Origin: Linum tenue
Taxonomy: Eukaryota; Streptophyta; Magnoliopsida; Malpighiales; Linaceae
Direction of reading: 5' to 3'
Assembly (NCBI GenBank): GCA_946122785.1
Contig: CAMGYJ010000006.1
Location: forward strand, 33,220,168-33,284,167
DNA length: 64,000 bases
Shown here: positions 12,278-22,420 of the stretch, piece after piece
Layout: every line of letters starts with the position of its first letter
Position numbering within the stretch: the first letter of the stretch is position 1
Made by a program: the position numbers and the translations under genes
Notes under the pieces: model-generated
What the model saw: only the letters and a program-made list of their open reading frames with translations
Databases searched by the model: none
What the model was told of the DNA's origin: nothing

Positions 12278-12820
12278 CAGATTCAGGGATCCATTTGATA
12301 ATTTATTAACCATTAAAACCATAGAATGACCTGAAAGGCTGAAACCAGACTTCACCACCACCTCCTTTTTCTCGGTAACTCCACCATAAAATGGTAAGCA
12401 GAATTGAGAGAGTAAATCTCCAAAGATTCACCCGTCCATACAAACTTCTGTAACAACAATAGAATAACTAGAATTGCACGAATCGTACACTCATCGAAAA
12501 CTTGCAAAGGTGAAAAATGGAAATCACCCGTCAGTTTGCGTTCCAAAGTCCGATGATATTAACGAATAATGAACTTCCTAATCACTCGTCCTTGAGTATG
12601 GTGTTCACTATATAAGCTCTCGATCAGTGACCGAAACAATCTACTAGCTAACTACAAACTACCTTACGACCAAGAGCAGAAAAAAAGGATAGTAAGAACT
12701 AGCTTCAAGCCTTCAACACAAGCTAACTTATACACTAATAATTAAGCTTCGCCCTCTCCTTTTCTAATCAATGATGAGCTACAAATAATTCAGGAAAAAA
12801 AATGGCAATTAATAGTAAAC
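12278..12820 (-). other. 3' flank of the PSY-like gene
   Basis: No coding signal. The part nearest 12820 (about 12600-12820) is A/T-rich and, read on the minus strand, is the likely 3' UTR of the peptide gene. I could not place a polyadenylation site with certainty. Confidence 0.4.
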
Positions 12821-13346
12821 TCAGCAGTCGACGCATCTGCCGAACTGTTGGCGAGGGGTGTGGCGGTTGTTGGCTCCGGATCCCGGGTAGTCGTTTAGCT
12901 CCACCGCCCTCCGCTGCACCATGCTTGTTGATGTTGTCATCATCCCTACTTCCTCTTCCAGACTCATCATCTTTCCTTGTTCCATGTCCTGAACAGAGTA
13001 GAAGCAAAAATTACAGTCGACGACCAAATCTACGATACCGAGCCGTAACTATCAATTACAATACCTGGTGGTTGATCGTCGAACGTACGGCATGTTGTTC
13101 TTGATTTAGGATTAATCTGGCACTTCCTGCCAGAATTTGCAAGAACAATCAGACATGGCAATCTGTGGCAGAACCAAACCGAAGATGACAATAAGAAACA
13201 GAGGGACAAAAATCCTTACTTGAAACCGGGGCGGCATCAATTATACTTGGGCAGATGAATAACAGGTAGAGGATCCCCATAGGCACTACAACGAGCGACC
13301 TAGATAAGCTAGGACTAGGAGTAGTGCCGATGCCTGGTGCAGCCAT
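12821..13346 (-). CDS. PSY-like sulfated-peptide hormone precursor (three exons)
   Basis: The exons, read on the minus strand, are 13346-13220, 13126-13065 and 12988-12821. Both introns (93 and 76 bp) have GT...AG ends (GTAAGG and GTATTG donors; TGGCAG and GTTCAG acceptors). The phases join correctly to give 118 residues ending in TGA. Residues 17-39 form a hydrophobic segment that fits a secretion signal. Near the C-terminus, D96-Y97 starts a motif D-Y-x4-A-N-x2-H-x-P (96-108), with the same spacing as the mature Arabidopsis PSY1 peptide, whose Tyr is sulfated and which promotes growth through receptor kinases. The Asp before Tyr fits the sulfotransferase preference. The tail carries two Cys (C115, C118). 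The spliced structure is strong. Assignment to the PSY family is by motif only, and another small-peptide family is possible. Confidence 0.75.
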
Positions 13347-13412
13347 TGCTTAACTGGAGAACAGAAACCAGCAGCTTGCTTCGTATTGTATTGCTTAATT
13401 ACACTCTGTCAA

Positions 13413-13723
13413 GAGCATTTCTACTATACTATATAGTATTGATGCTTTTATGTACAACTTAAAGTTGTACCATAACATGAAATGTATAAGTTTAGATTGT
13501 ACCATAAAAGAATTTGTGTCATTATGTTATGGTACAACTTTACAACTTGAAGTTGTACCATCACATAAATGTACAAGTTCAAGTTGTACCATTAAAGAAT
13601 TTGTACAAACAGAATAGGTATAATCTAAAGTTGTACCATAACGTTAAATGTACAATTTCAAGTTGTACCATAAAAGCAAAAACCTATAGCACCAATACTA
13701 TATAGCATTGTAAAATTTCTCCA
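13413..13723. mobile_element. MITE in the 5' leader of the PSY-like gene
   Basis: This 311-bp element lies between 7-bp direct repeats CTGTCAA (13406-13412 and 13724-13730). Its ends are inverted: both contain CTATATAGTATTG followed by TGCT, about 20 bp in from the edge. Inside, the word 'AAGTTGTACCAT' or close variants recur about six times in both orientations, so the whole element can fold back. There is no coding capacity. The superfamily is uncertain: the GAGCATTT-like start hints at PIF/Harbinger, but the 7-bp duplication fits hAT better. Confidence 0.75.
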
Positions 13724-13740
13724 CTGTCAAATACCCTCTT

Positions 13741-13748
13741 CTTTTATA
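13741..13748 (-). promoter_or_regulatory. Probable TATA box of the PSY-like gene
   Basis: The minus strand reads TATAAAAG. Without the MITE and one target copy (318 bp), it would lie about 80 bp upstream of the ATG at 13346, a normal distance. With the MITE present, the usual start site 25-30 bp downstream falls inside the MITE's right end. Confidence 0.5.
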
Positions 13749-14301
13749 CATTGACAACGGAAAGTGGGCTGCGGCCCTGTGTAATTGTAAGTGTAACTTT
13801 TGTGGGTAGTGGACAGAGAAACACACACAAGTCAAACGGCTGGGATAGGAACCAGCATCCACAGCATTGGATTAATTAAACAAAGATCTCTTCATTTTTC
13901 CATTGAGTGGTGGTGGTGGCCTGGTGGGTTGGGGGAAAATGTGACCCAAATTGTTAGTCAGTCGTAGTGGGGGGAGGTGTACTGGAGTGGAATGTGATGT
14001 GATGGAAGAATGATAATGGGATGAATGTTATGGTGTTGAGTTTCTGCACTAAGGTAGGTAGGGAGGTCAATGGGGAGCCTTTCCCTTACTCCCCTGTAGT
14101 GGAAGCCATACATATGGCATGTTCACTTAATGGGATGGATCAGAGTGGCGACAAATTGCTCACATCCTTGAAAAGTGATCCACAAGAAAGGTCACCCAGT
14201 CTGTTCATGTAAATGGAGAAGTGGGAACGGAACACCAACTTTCTACATCTTTTACAGCCCACTACACAGCTCTGTGAGCTCACCTTAACTATTCAATGTA
14301 C
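13749..14301. other. Upstream region of the PSY-like gene
   Basis: No gene is supported. A 63-codon open frame at 14021-14212 has no recognisable domain. The region is the likely promoter of the minus-strand gene and contains a G/T-rich stretch at 13905-13985. Confidence 0.35.
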
Positions 14302-14309
14302 ATTGTATA

Positions 14310-14975
14310 TAGTGGCGGATCTAGGGTGGTCACCCCGGCCACGGACCAGCCCTTCTCCTGATCCGAAGCTAGTATAGTCCTCATGAGTTTATCGATTTTA
14401 GTCATTCGGCTCAATGTTATTTTATAATAAAATTGTGTGCAAATAGAAAAATGGGTCAGATGAACACATTCAAATCACAATTCTGAATTTAGCCTGAAAA
14501 TTTTAGCTCCAATGATTCTCGTCTAAAGAAAAACAAATAATGTAACCTAAAATTCCAAAAGTCTAAAACGTAAAAGACTAAAATAAATATGAGGCTTGTT
14601 CCCTTGAAAAGTTACTCAAGTAGCTCGTGGAAATAGGGATTGACACACAATACAAATTGATTAGTCGATTTATTTGTCTAGTGTTGACATTGCCCGTTTC
14701 AACAACTACTATGGAGAGAACCTTTTTGAACAATAATACAGGTGAATATTTATTTGCGTAGTAAAATGAGCGATGAATTTTTCGCCGATTGGTTAACTAT
14801 TTTATCTGAAAGAGAGTATGCTATTGGTATGAATGTAGACTCCATTATTGATGAATTCACTACATTAAAATTTAAAAGATGGACGTGTACAATTGATATT
14901 GTAAAAAAAATTACAATATTTAATTTTCTAATTAAATGCGGCCCAGTGCTCTACCGTGTCATGTATCCGCCGCTG
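14310..14975 (+). mobile_element. Internally deleted hAT element with transposase tail
   Basis: The 666-bp element has inverted ends (TAGTGGCGGATC on the left; GATACATGA-type and CCGCCGCTG on the right). It is flanked by a perfect 8-bp duplication ATTGTATA (14302-14309 and 14976-14983). On the plus strand it keeps a degraded end of a hAT transposase: the dimerisation-region words 'LVLTLPVSTTTMERTF' at about 14676-14725, then, in another frame, a stretch from 14742 ('MSDEFFADWLTI', 'IDEFTTLKFKRW'). The fragment resembles the C-terminus of zinc-finger (TTF-type) hAT proteins. It is inactive. Confidence 0.85.
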
Positions 14976-15020
14976 ATTGTATACATGTTATTCGAACTTT
15001 CCCTAGGTTTCATTCTGTAG
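14742..15020 (+). pseudogene. hAT transposase C-terminal remnant
   Basis: This open frame of 92 codons begins after a frame change from the 'LVLTLPVS' dimerisation motif. Residues 7-50 fit the end of the hAT dimerisation domain. The last 15 or so residues run past the element's right end at 14975, so the stop codon is in flanking DNA. There is no catalytic core. Confidence 0.6.
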
Positions 15021-15160
15021 ATGATTATGTGTACCCATTACCCAAGTATCACAAACTCTATAAGTAACTAGAAAATGGTTGCGCTTTGTTGCGGGCCCAA
15101 GTAATTAGAAAAAACAGGATGGCCCATTATTGTTATTTTGGGAGGATGGTCCATTATTGT

Positions 15161-15533
15161 TGTCAGAACAGAAGCGTAGCAATCGAGAATCCAAATCAAC
15201 ACGAACGAACACAAATTTAACGTGGTTCACTAACACAATTTGTGCTAGCTAATCCACGGGCAGAGGATAACAAATTTCACTGATTTGAGGAGAGTACAGG
15301 TTACAAACCAAATTCCAAACGGACAAACCAAACAAACTAACCTGACTGACCTTACTACAAACTAGGGTGATGAAGAGTATTTATAGAACTCTTCTCCTAA
15401 TCCCAAACAGAAAACCAAACACCTTTTCCAAACCTACAAGAAAAATGTCAAAACAAAGCCCAATCCCAAACCCAAACAGAATAGGCCTAAAACACAAAAC
15501 AAACTCAAATCAAATTCAAGTCATATTCTAACA
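15161..15533 (-). repeat. Solo Copia-type LTR
   Basis: This 373-bp unit has TG...CA ends with short inverted repeats (TGTCAGAA, TTCTAACA) and a perfect 5-bp duplication ATTGT (15156-15160 and 15534-15538). It holds 'AACGTGGTTCACTAACAC', a word also found in the LTR-like unit at 15669-15954. No internal region is attached, so it arose by recombination between the two LTRs of a past element. Minus orientation is inferred from a TATA-like run (CTATAAATA at about 15377-15385 on the minus strand). Confidence 0.8.
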
Positions 15534-15668
15534 ATTGTTCATTGGGCAAAATGTGAGAATATGCTTACCCGTGTAAAATAATAACACTATCATTAAAATT
15601 AATTATTTTCTTTTTCTATTTTTTATGGATGGCAAAAATATCGATAACTCTTGGAGTTGTCCAATACT

Positions 15669-15954
15669 TGTTATAAACACGCTGCTACCGATCAGGAAAT
15701 CGCCAAAATCGATAAAGCAAGAATACGAAAGCGAGAATCGAAAAACACAGACACACGATTTACGTAGTTCACTAACACGATGTGTGTTAGCTAGTCCACG
15801 GGCGAGAGAGAGCCAGTTTCACTATATCGAGGAGATTACAGATTACAGAGAAGTATGAGAAGTATTTATAGTACTTCTCCTAGGTCTAACCCTAATCCAA
15901 TCTGGTAATGGAAAACGGTTACAGACCGGGCCCAGAACCCGAACCCAAATAACA
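15669..15954 (-). repeat. Copia-type LTR-like unit nested in the LINE
   Basis: The unit has TGTTAT...ATAACA inverted ends and shares the 'TTCACTAACAC' and 'TAGTCCACGGGC' words with the solo LTR at 15161-15533, so the two are related. I find no target duplication around it. The adjacent 15955-16075 sequence (GGGGCGTTGCCCC) is unassigned and may be a piece of its internal region. Confidence 0.5.
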
Positions 15955-16079
15955 TTGAGCTGGTACACCGTGGACCGGGGGAAACCCCACCGGGGCGTTG
16001 CCCCTAGACCCCACTCGCTAACCTGTCAGCGACACCCCCGACTACCAGTCATAGCGGCTGATAGTCCGATTCAAGTCAC

Positions 16080-17043
16080 ATCAACAATACTGGATGCAAC
16101 TCTTTGTCCTCCCAAGAAGGTTCTTAAACAGATTCAGCAGGTATGCTCTTGATTGTTATGGCATGGGACTGATGCAGGCAGAGCTAAAGTGGCATGGGAC
16201 TATGTGGCTTTACCAAAACATGATGGTGGTCTGGGGGTGAAGGATTTGCTATCTTGGAATCAAGCATGCACTATCTGAATGCTTTGGTTGTTCTTGATGA
16301 AGTCTGGGACGCTATGGGCGGCATGGATGTATGAATATAAGTGTGGGCAGTGGAATTTATGGTCTTTAAAGGTCCAATACAGTAGCTCGTGGACAAGGAG
16401 AAGGCTACTTAAATTGCGGTCTATTATTTTACCATGGATGCATAAGCAAAATGATACCATCTACTGGGACTCAAAGGAGATGCTGGTTTATTCAGTTCGC
16501 AGAGTGTGGGAAACGTTGAGGAAGAAGGCTCCAGAGGTCTCTGGGCACAAACTCGTGTGGAGCAACATCTGCCCCCCTCGTTATAGTTTGATTGTTTGGT
16601 TATTAAAGAAGAATGTCATTATCATGAGAGACAAGTTATTGCAATGGGGTAAGGTTATGGATGCTTCTTGACCTCTTTGTGGTTTGGATGTCGAGACTAG
16701 AGATCATCTGTTTCACTGTTGTTCCTTCTCTCTCAGACTTGCCTCACTTCTGAATTGCCATTTCTTGAGGCATAATGACTGGGATGCAATGGTGCAGTTT
16801 GTAAGTATTGCACTGGTAGGAACTCGCAAGCAAGGAAAATGGCATGCTCTAGTATGATGCCTAATAGTGTCGTTTATATGGATGGAAAGATGCAGAGTAG
16901 TTCATGGATCGCCATGTCGTGACCCTGTGACGGTAGTTGAATTGATAAAGGCCGACTTGATGTGTATAGCATGTTGGAATAGAGGAGTTCGTGATGCACT
17001 ACAGGGCTTGGATACTTATAGTTTTGCTTTGTTCTTTTTGTAA
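16080..17043 (+). pseudogene. LINE ORF2 C-terminal fragment (zinc-binding region of RT and RNase H tail)
   Basis: Plus-strand frames give typical end-of-ORF2 words of plant L1 elements: 'ALPKHDGGLGVKDLLSWNQA' (about 16210-16265), then 'LVWSNICPPRYSLIVWLL' and 'PLCGLDVETRDHLFHCC', which carries the C-x2-C...H...C set of the zf-RVT domain. It is interrupted by in-frame stops, for example after 'QACTI' and 'KVMDAS'. The reverse transcriptase core is missing, so it cannot move. Confidence 0.8.
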
Positions 17044-17169
17044 GTAGTCTCATATAGGAGAGCAAGTGCTTGTGAGTTGTTTCTCTCGGGATCCTTTGTG
17101 ATTCCGCTTCGTTGTATCGGTTGTTTTGGCAATAAAAGCAACTGATTAAACAAAAAAAATATCGATAAC

Positions 17170-17774
17170 CGTGGATATCTGCCTAAATCAGATTTAATTG
17201 GGAAGGATAAAACCTTAACCCGAATGATTTTTAGTGGGTACGGGTAAAACCCAAACCCAAATATTGGGGTAATGGATGGGCATGATTTTCTCACTATCGA
17301 TCCCGAACCCGCCCGATTATAAACGTGCCTGTGTATTTTTTTCTAAAAAATCATTATTTTTCTCTAACATATTTTATATTTAGCATATAAATATAATATT
17401 TTTATTAAATTGTGTTGATTTAATTAATTTTCTTGATTCTAGTAAATTGTTTTCGTACATTTTGTCATGTAATGTGAGAATACGTGTGAATATTAGCATA
17501 TAGGTTGGAGTTATAAAGAGAAAATATTACCCATGGATAACCGCAGACACCCAAAACTCGAACAGGTAAGGGCGTTGTTTTGATTCTCTACCTGTTTTCT
17601 CATGTGAGTATGAGTATTAGTAAAATCCAAACTACTTTGGATAGGATAACGAATATGTACTATCCACACCGACCCGTAGCCAACCCTATTGTTTTTTCCA
17701 TTATCTACTTTTCGTTCATTATCAGGATAAAGATTCTAGAGTCTATGGGGAATTCTCAAATCGAGAAGCATCTT
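17170..17774. other. Degenerate hAT-MITE-like DNA
   Basis: No gene. The words 'GGTACGGGTAAAACCC', 'CCCATGGATAACCG' and 'GAACCCGCCCGATT' resemble the hAT MITE at 30911-31609. With the 'GGATGGCAAAA' word left of the LINE (15627-15638), they suggest that the LINE entered an old MITE. Ends could not be fixed. The middle is very AT-rich. Confidence 0.4.
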
Positions 17775-18109
17775 ATTGCATGTTCACTTGCCATTCCGTT
17801 TTCTGTTTTTCAGTGCCACAGCATAAATCAAGAAATATAATTGCAAAAATGTGTTCACTCTCATGTTTTGTTTTCGTTTAATAAAATGGGGAAGAAGGAA
17901 TGTGGAAGCTGGCAAAAATGATAAATACTCGTTTCTTGGAATTAATGGCACGGGTTTCTCCCTGTTGCCCAGCGGAGAAACACTACTGTTCATTAATGAG
18001 GTCAAGACCCCAAACTTTTATTTTTTTTGGCATCATTTCTGTTATGACCTACACGCAGCTAAGAGATGCCGTTTTTGGCATTGGAAACCCTACTAGTGGC
18101 GGCAGTCTC

Positions 18110-18530
18110 CTCCAAGCTCCATCAAACACCTTCCTCCACTCCAGAAGCTCGGGCATCGTTGCATCCCACGAGAAGCTCGGCCGCCGCTTCTCCTCTAGCT
18201 GGGCCGCCGCAACTCCTCCAGCTCGCCGCCGCATCTCCTCCATCTCGGCCGCCGCATCTCCTCGTGCGACAAGCTCGGCTGCCGCTGCATCCCACGAGAA
18301 GCTCGGGCGCCGCATCTCCTCCACCTGGGCCGCCGCATCTCCTCCAGCTCGATGCCGCATCTCCTTCATCTCGGCCGCCGCATCTCCTCCTGCGGCTGCT
18401 CGGAAACAAACGGCCGCCGCGTCTCCTCATGCGGCTGCTCGCAGACGATGCTCAGCCTCCCCTTCATCGATCGACCTCTCCTCTATCGCATCTCTTCCAG
18501 CTAGCTTCTCGAAAACAAACGGCTGAATCC
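18110..18530. repeat. GC-rich imperfect tandem repeats
   Basis: Units of about 20-60 bp built on 'GCCGCCGCATCTCCTCCAGC' and 'CACGAGAAGCTCGG' repeat with variation. All three plus frames and two minus frames stay open, giving low-complexity Ala/Ser/Pro or Arg/Gly proteins. I take the open frames to be a by-product of composition and not genes. Confidence 0.7.
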
Positions 18531-18654
18531 CCTCTCAACCATTGCACAGCGGCCTGCTCTGTTCAGGTTAGTTGCTCTGCTTATTTATTTATTTTGCTGC
18601 TTATTATTGTTGTTAATTCAATGTAAGTATTGATGTCATGCTTGCTTGTGAACA

Positions 18655-18830
18655 TGAATGAGCTAGAGGGCAGATTTGGTGTCTGCTTTGTTGTGTAATG
18701 ATATAGCATAAGGTCAGATTTGGTGATTGAGCTTGAGGGCAGATTTGGTGTCTGCTTCTTTGTAGTTTGTATGTATGGTAGTTAGTGTCATGCTTGAGGG
18801 CCAATTTATCGTCATTTTGGGCAGATTTGT
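18655..18830. repeat. Short tandem repeat 'GAGGGCAGATTTGGTGTCTGCTT'-type
   Basis: The word 'GGGCAGATTTGGTG' or close variants recurs three to four times (about 18667, 18712, 18735, 18820). It lies just upstream of the transposase remnant and has no coding role that I can see. Confidence 0.7.
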
Positions 18831-18842
18831 GGCTCGTCATCT

Positions 18843-19258
18843 AAGACAAGAGAAGCTCGTCATTTTCAAGATATAGATCGTGTAGGTGGGCCAAAAACTC
18901 TTAAGCAACTTTTCAACTATTATCATTCATCCCTACGCAATGTTATTAAGCCTTGTTTTGGGGTTTTGAAGGCTAGATTCCCAATTTTGAAACATATGCC
19001 TCCTTTTGCTCTCAAGAATCAAGCACACATTGTTATTGCATGTTGTGTAGTACATAACTTCATTAGGATCCACTCCGATGACGACACTTTATTTGAAGAG
19101 TATCAACATAATTACATGGAGGAGAATGTCAATGGAATACAAGGTGGACAAGAAAGAGAAGTGTTTAATCTCAGTTCAAGTCAAACTCGAGCAATGGATG
19201 TGCGACGTGATGGAATTGCAAACAAGTTATGGGATGACTTTCAAGCGGGACTTATTTG
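18843..19258 (+). pseudogene. PIF/Harbinger DDE transposase C-terminal fragment (HARBI1-like)
   Basis: The frame reads 'LKQLFNYYHSSLRNVIKPCF', 'GVLKARFPILKHMPPFALK', 'IVIACCVVHNFIR', then an acidic tail ending '...LWDDFQAGLI' with a TGA stop. This is the last third of the DDE_4 (HARBI1-like) nuclease, which cuts and rejoins element ends. The family has Glu in 'NVIER'; here it reads N-V-I-K-P, so the third catalytic acidic residue appears to be Lys. The first two Asp residues are missing altogether. There is no start codon upstream in frame with a domain, so this is a dead fragment. Confidence 0.85.
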
Positions 19259-19599
19259 ATATTTGATGTTTTAATATTATTTATTTGATTAAGATGTTGT
19301 ACTTGTATTGTGTTTATTAATAGTTTGAAAACCATATGATTCGTATTAAAAATTATAATCATGATTAGAGCTGTATGACACTCCATGAAAAAATTCTAGT
19401 AATCAAGTACCAAAAAACAGTATGAAGTAACTAAACAGGTTTTCATTTCCAGAATTCAGTTTCAGAACTCACCAAAATTCTAAACTAAACAAGTTTTCTG
19501 CAGATTTTGATTCTCAGAAAATGACAGCTTCATTTTCATTTTATTTTGTTTTCTGTTGAGAAATCTATAAGAAACGGAATGGCAAGTGAACGGGCCATT

Positions 19600-19951
19600 A
19601 GTAAATAAGGGGCGGAGTGACCTATAGAGAGATGTCGAATCAAGATCTGGGGAATAAATCAGAAGCCCAATGATAGAAATTAATAATCCAATAAAAACAG
19701 GCCCAACGGTTTAGTATTAGAGTCTTTGTTAGTGAACAGTGAACAAGTTTTATATTTATATATATTAATATCTGTTGGCAGAGTTTCATGCTGATACGTG
19801 TTAAGAAAATGTGAGAAAGATGAACAACTACCATAACAAAACCTAGAGAGAAAATATAGGGAAATATAGTTTTCCTATTCATGTATATTGTTGGTTCAAT
19901 GTATGTATTATTTATAGGCATAAACCTATACAACATACAACTTTATCATTA
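19600..19951. other. AT-rich spacer
   Basis: I see no gene, repeat end or RNA here. It separates the PIF element from the LTR that starts at 19952. Confidence 0.4.
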
Positions 19952-22420
19952 TGACATCCCGTTTCGGCTAAACCCATATTTCGATTGCTGAAAATTACGC
20001 TATTAAAATCGAGTGTTTTGATATTATTTTGATGAAAATCAGAATATTGACCTATCAGATAAATATCAATTATCATATTGTATGTTTAAAGATTTATATT
20101 AATTATTATAAATCTCTCCACATTGTTGGTATGAAATGAGATTTTGTGATAATATATATGGGGTTAGTTGGACACATAGGTGTCGCCAGGAGGGGCTTGG
20201 CACAAAATCAAAGCGGTAAAGCACATGTCTATTTAGATATATCCTAACTAAACCCCTCGCACCATTTCTTATCTTTTCGTCCCATTTCTTTCCACTCAGT
20301 CCCGCCCGAAGCGAGAGAAGTAGAGGGCGCACAGGGGAGGAATACAGAAGCTTGATTTTCAAGTTTAAGCTAGTGTAAAAAGCACGTAAGCGTATGGAAA
20401 ATCTTCACTATCACATAGTTGATCAATATTGAAGCTTATATCGAAGTTTGGTTCAGTAATTGCTTGAACGGCTCATTGAACAAAATTAGGGTTTTGGAGT
20501 ATTCGGAAGCCAGATTGAGTCCAGATTTTATATACGAGCGAGTATATTTCATTCCTCACCTAATAGGCTTTATAGCTTCTCTGCAATGTTGCATTCCTGC
20601 AGCGAGGTAATTAATCATTTGGTTCTAATCCATGAATTTCGGCTATTATTTAGGTCAGAGCTGGAATCGCTGAATTTAGCTCCGGTCAGGGTTTGATGTG
20701 TTTTTATCAAAAATTTGATCCGGAGCCTAGAACTAACATTGACAGGGACACTGCAGGGGATATTAGGACAATCTCGGATTTTGATTCCGGGTTCGTTCGT
20801 GAAATTGACGTTTTAGTACGGGAAGCTAAAATCGGTGTTTGAACGACCAGAACTGGTGAGGGATTAGCACAGTATACCGGGTTTGTTGTATCACGATAAT
20901 TATACTTATGCTTAGAATTTATCTAGGTGAACTAGAATGGCATGATTAGGGGTGTATGAACGTTTGTGTTATATGTTGAATCATGGACTGTTGTATGATA
21001 TTATTGACTTGCCCTAATCGATATGGACCTTGTTTATGCTGATGATTGCATACATGTTGCCATTTGTGGCTTAACTGTTGACATGACTTCATGGTTGTTC
21101 GATCAGGTGTTTTGACATGATGTGATATTGTGGTTGTATTTGGATTCACAAGTGGGGGAAATAAACTTCCTAGGGTGATATTATGATGTTTTAAGGAAGA
21201 TGACTTGCACGAGGGTTTATCCCGAGGAAGTGCAACTATACGACTCCTAGTTTACCTATGTTGAGCCAATTATGGTCAGGTCAAGTACATGTACAAGTAA
21301 CGAATTGTGATTAAGCATGATGAGATATGAATCATGTATAAGGATACCAAATATGAGTATGGTCTCATGGTCAATTACATAGTAATTATGGCTCCCCATG
21401 CTATTACTCTGTTATGACATGATAGTCACACCTCTCTTGTGTGTTGACTGAAGATTATGATATGCATGATAGCCACACCTCTCATGTGGTGGTGACTGAA
21501 GATGATTCACGAGATATGACCACACCTAGAGTGGTGTCGGGTATGGTTTCACCTATGGTGGTATGGGGGTATGTATGTATGCTCACATCCTACGGGATGT
21601 TGGGTGTGTATGGTGGCCAGGGAGAGTTATTAGCATGGGAGTAGCCAGGTGCCTATAAGTAAAACATGATAAGACGCATATGCATAAGTCAAGGTGGTTG
21701 AGTCTTTTGCCCATTGGGATATGAGGATGGCTGAGGTACGATCCTAGTGTTTTGGCTTGATTGCTAGATGTATGGTAGGGGTATGCTTTGTTATGAACTC
21801 ACGGTGCAATTATTGTCTCACTCAGCCATGAGCTGACCCTCTTTCACTCTTCTTCTCTGCTTATGCTATGTGTAAGCAGATCATCAGCATCAGTAGATAG
21901 GTGTATAGGTGGGAGCTGAGCTAGATTTGAAGCCAAGATGAGGTATGGTCTTCAACTATTCTGTGCTTGGACGACTACTTGGGATTTTGGCCAGTGATCC
22001 ACACCTTTTTGTAAAAATGTTTTGAGAACGTTTTTCATGTGCATACTAGCTCCTGATGTAGTGTGAGATGTCCACAGGTGTGGAAGGTTGATGATATGTG
22101 TATAGTTGTGTAATTGTGTAAGTTGTGATGATTATGGCATGTATAAGTATGGTATGCAGTTGTGGAGTATGAAAACTGTGGCTATGGCTTTGAAAGCCAA
22201 CGTATATGGTTTTGAGTATATATGTAAGTCTATGAATGCATATATTCATATAAATTATTTTGCAGGTCTAGTTGCAAGGACTGTTAGTCCATTACGCGAG
22301 TAATTCATGTCGAAATTTTAATTGGGTAAATTTTGGTAATTAATGTAACACTCGAGATTATTTCCGCTGCAAATGTATGAACAATATGATTAGGTAATAC
22401 TTATAGGGTGGGGTGTTACA
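19952..22420 (+). repeat. 5' LTR of a gypsy-like element with very short internal region
   Basis: This 2.47-kb LTR starts TGACATCCCG and ends GTGTTACA, followed three bases later by a primer-binding site. Its first 700 bases match the start of the 3' LTR (23234-23552 and 28444-28783). At 21420-21560 it holds repeated 'CACACCTCTCATGTGG' hairpin words followed by 'TGACTGAAGAT'. It contains no coding region of note and would supply promoter and poly(A) signals. Confidence 0.85.

Larger units (their letters stand above)
15649..17154 (+). mobile_element. 5'-truncated LINE with 15-bp target duplication
   Basis: The insertion ends in an A-rich tail and is flanked by the perfect 15-bp repeat AAAAATATCGATAAC (15634-15648 and 17155-17169), the hallmark of target-primed reverse transcription. 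Only the end of ORF2 remains (from about 16080). The first 300 bases hold an LTR-like unit (15669-15954), which must be a nested insertion or a passenger. Upstream and downstream of the LINE, the sequence is the remains of a GGATGGCAA-type hAT MITE. Confidence 0.8.
17778..19596 (+). mobile_element. PIF/Harbinger element
   Basis: This 1.82-kb element has inverted ends that share GTTCACTTGCCATTCCGTTT (left at 17782-17801, right as its complement near 19573-19592). It is flanked by the 3-bp repeat ATT (17775-17777, 19597-19599), as expected for PIF/Harbinger. It carries the end of a DDE transposase (18843-19258), a GC-rich Ala/Ser/Pro-coding repeat tract (about 18110-18530) and a short tandem repeat (18660-18830). 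The N-terminal and central catalytic parts of the transposase are absent. Confidence 0.85.

Noticed and set aside
12821..13027. Single-exon start at 13027 or a direct join of exon 1 to exon 3
   Set aside because: A direct join puts the peptide motif out of frame. The 62-bp middle exon has good splice signals and restores phase.
17900..18626. Long open frames of 186 and 208 codons on the plus strand
   Set aside because: They overlap each other and two minus-strand frames in a GC-rich tandem tract. The proteins are low-complexity.
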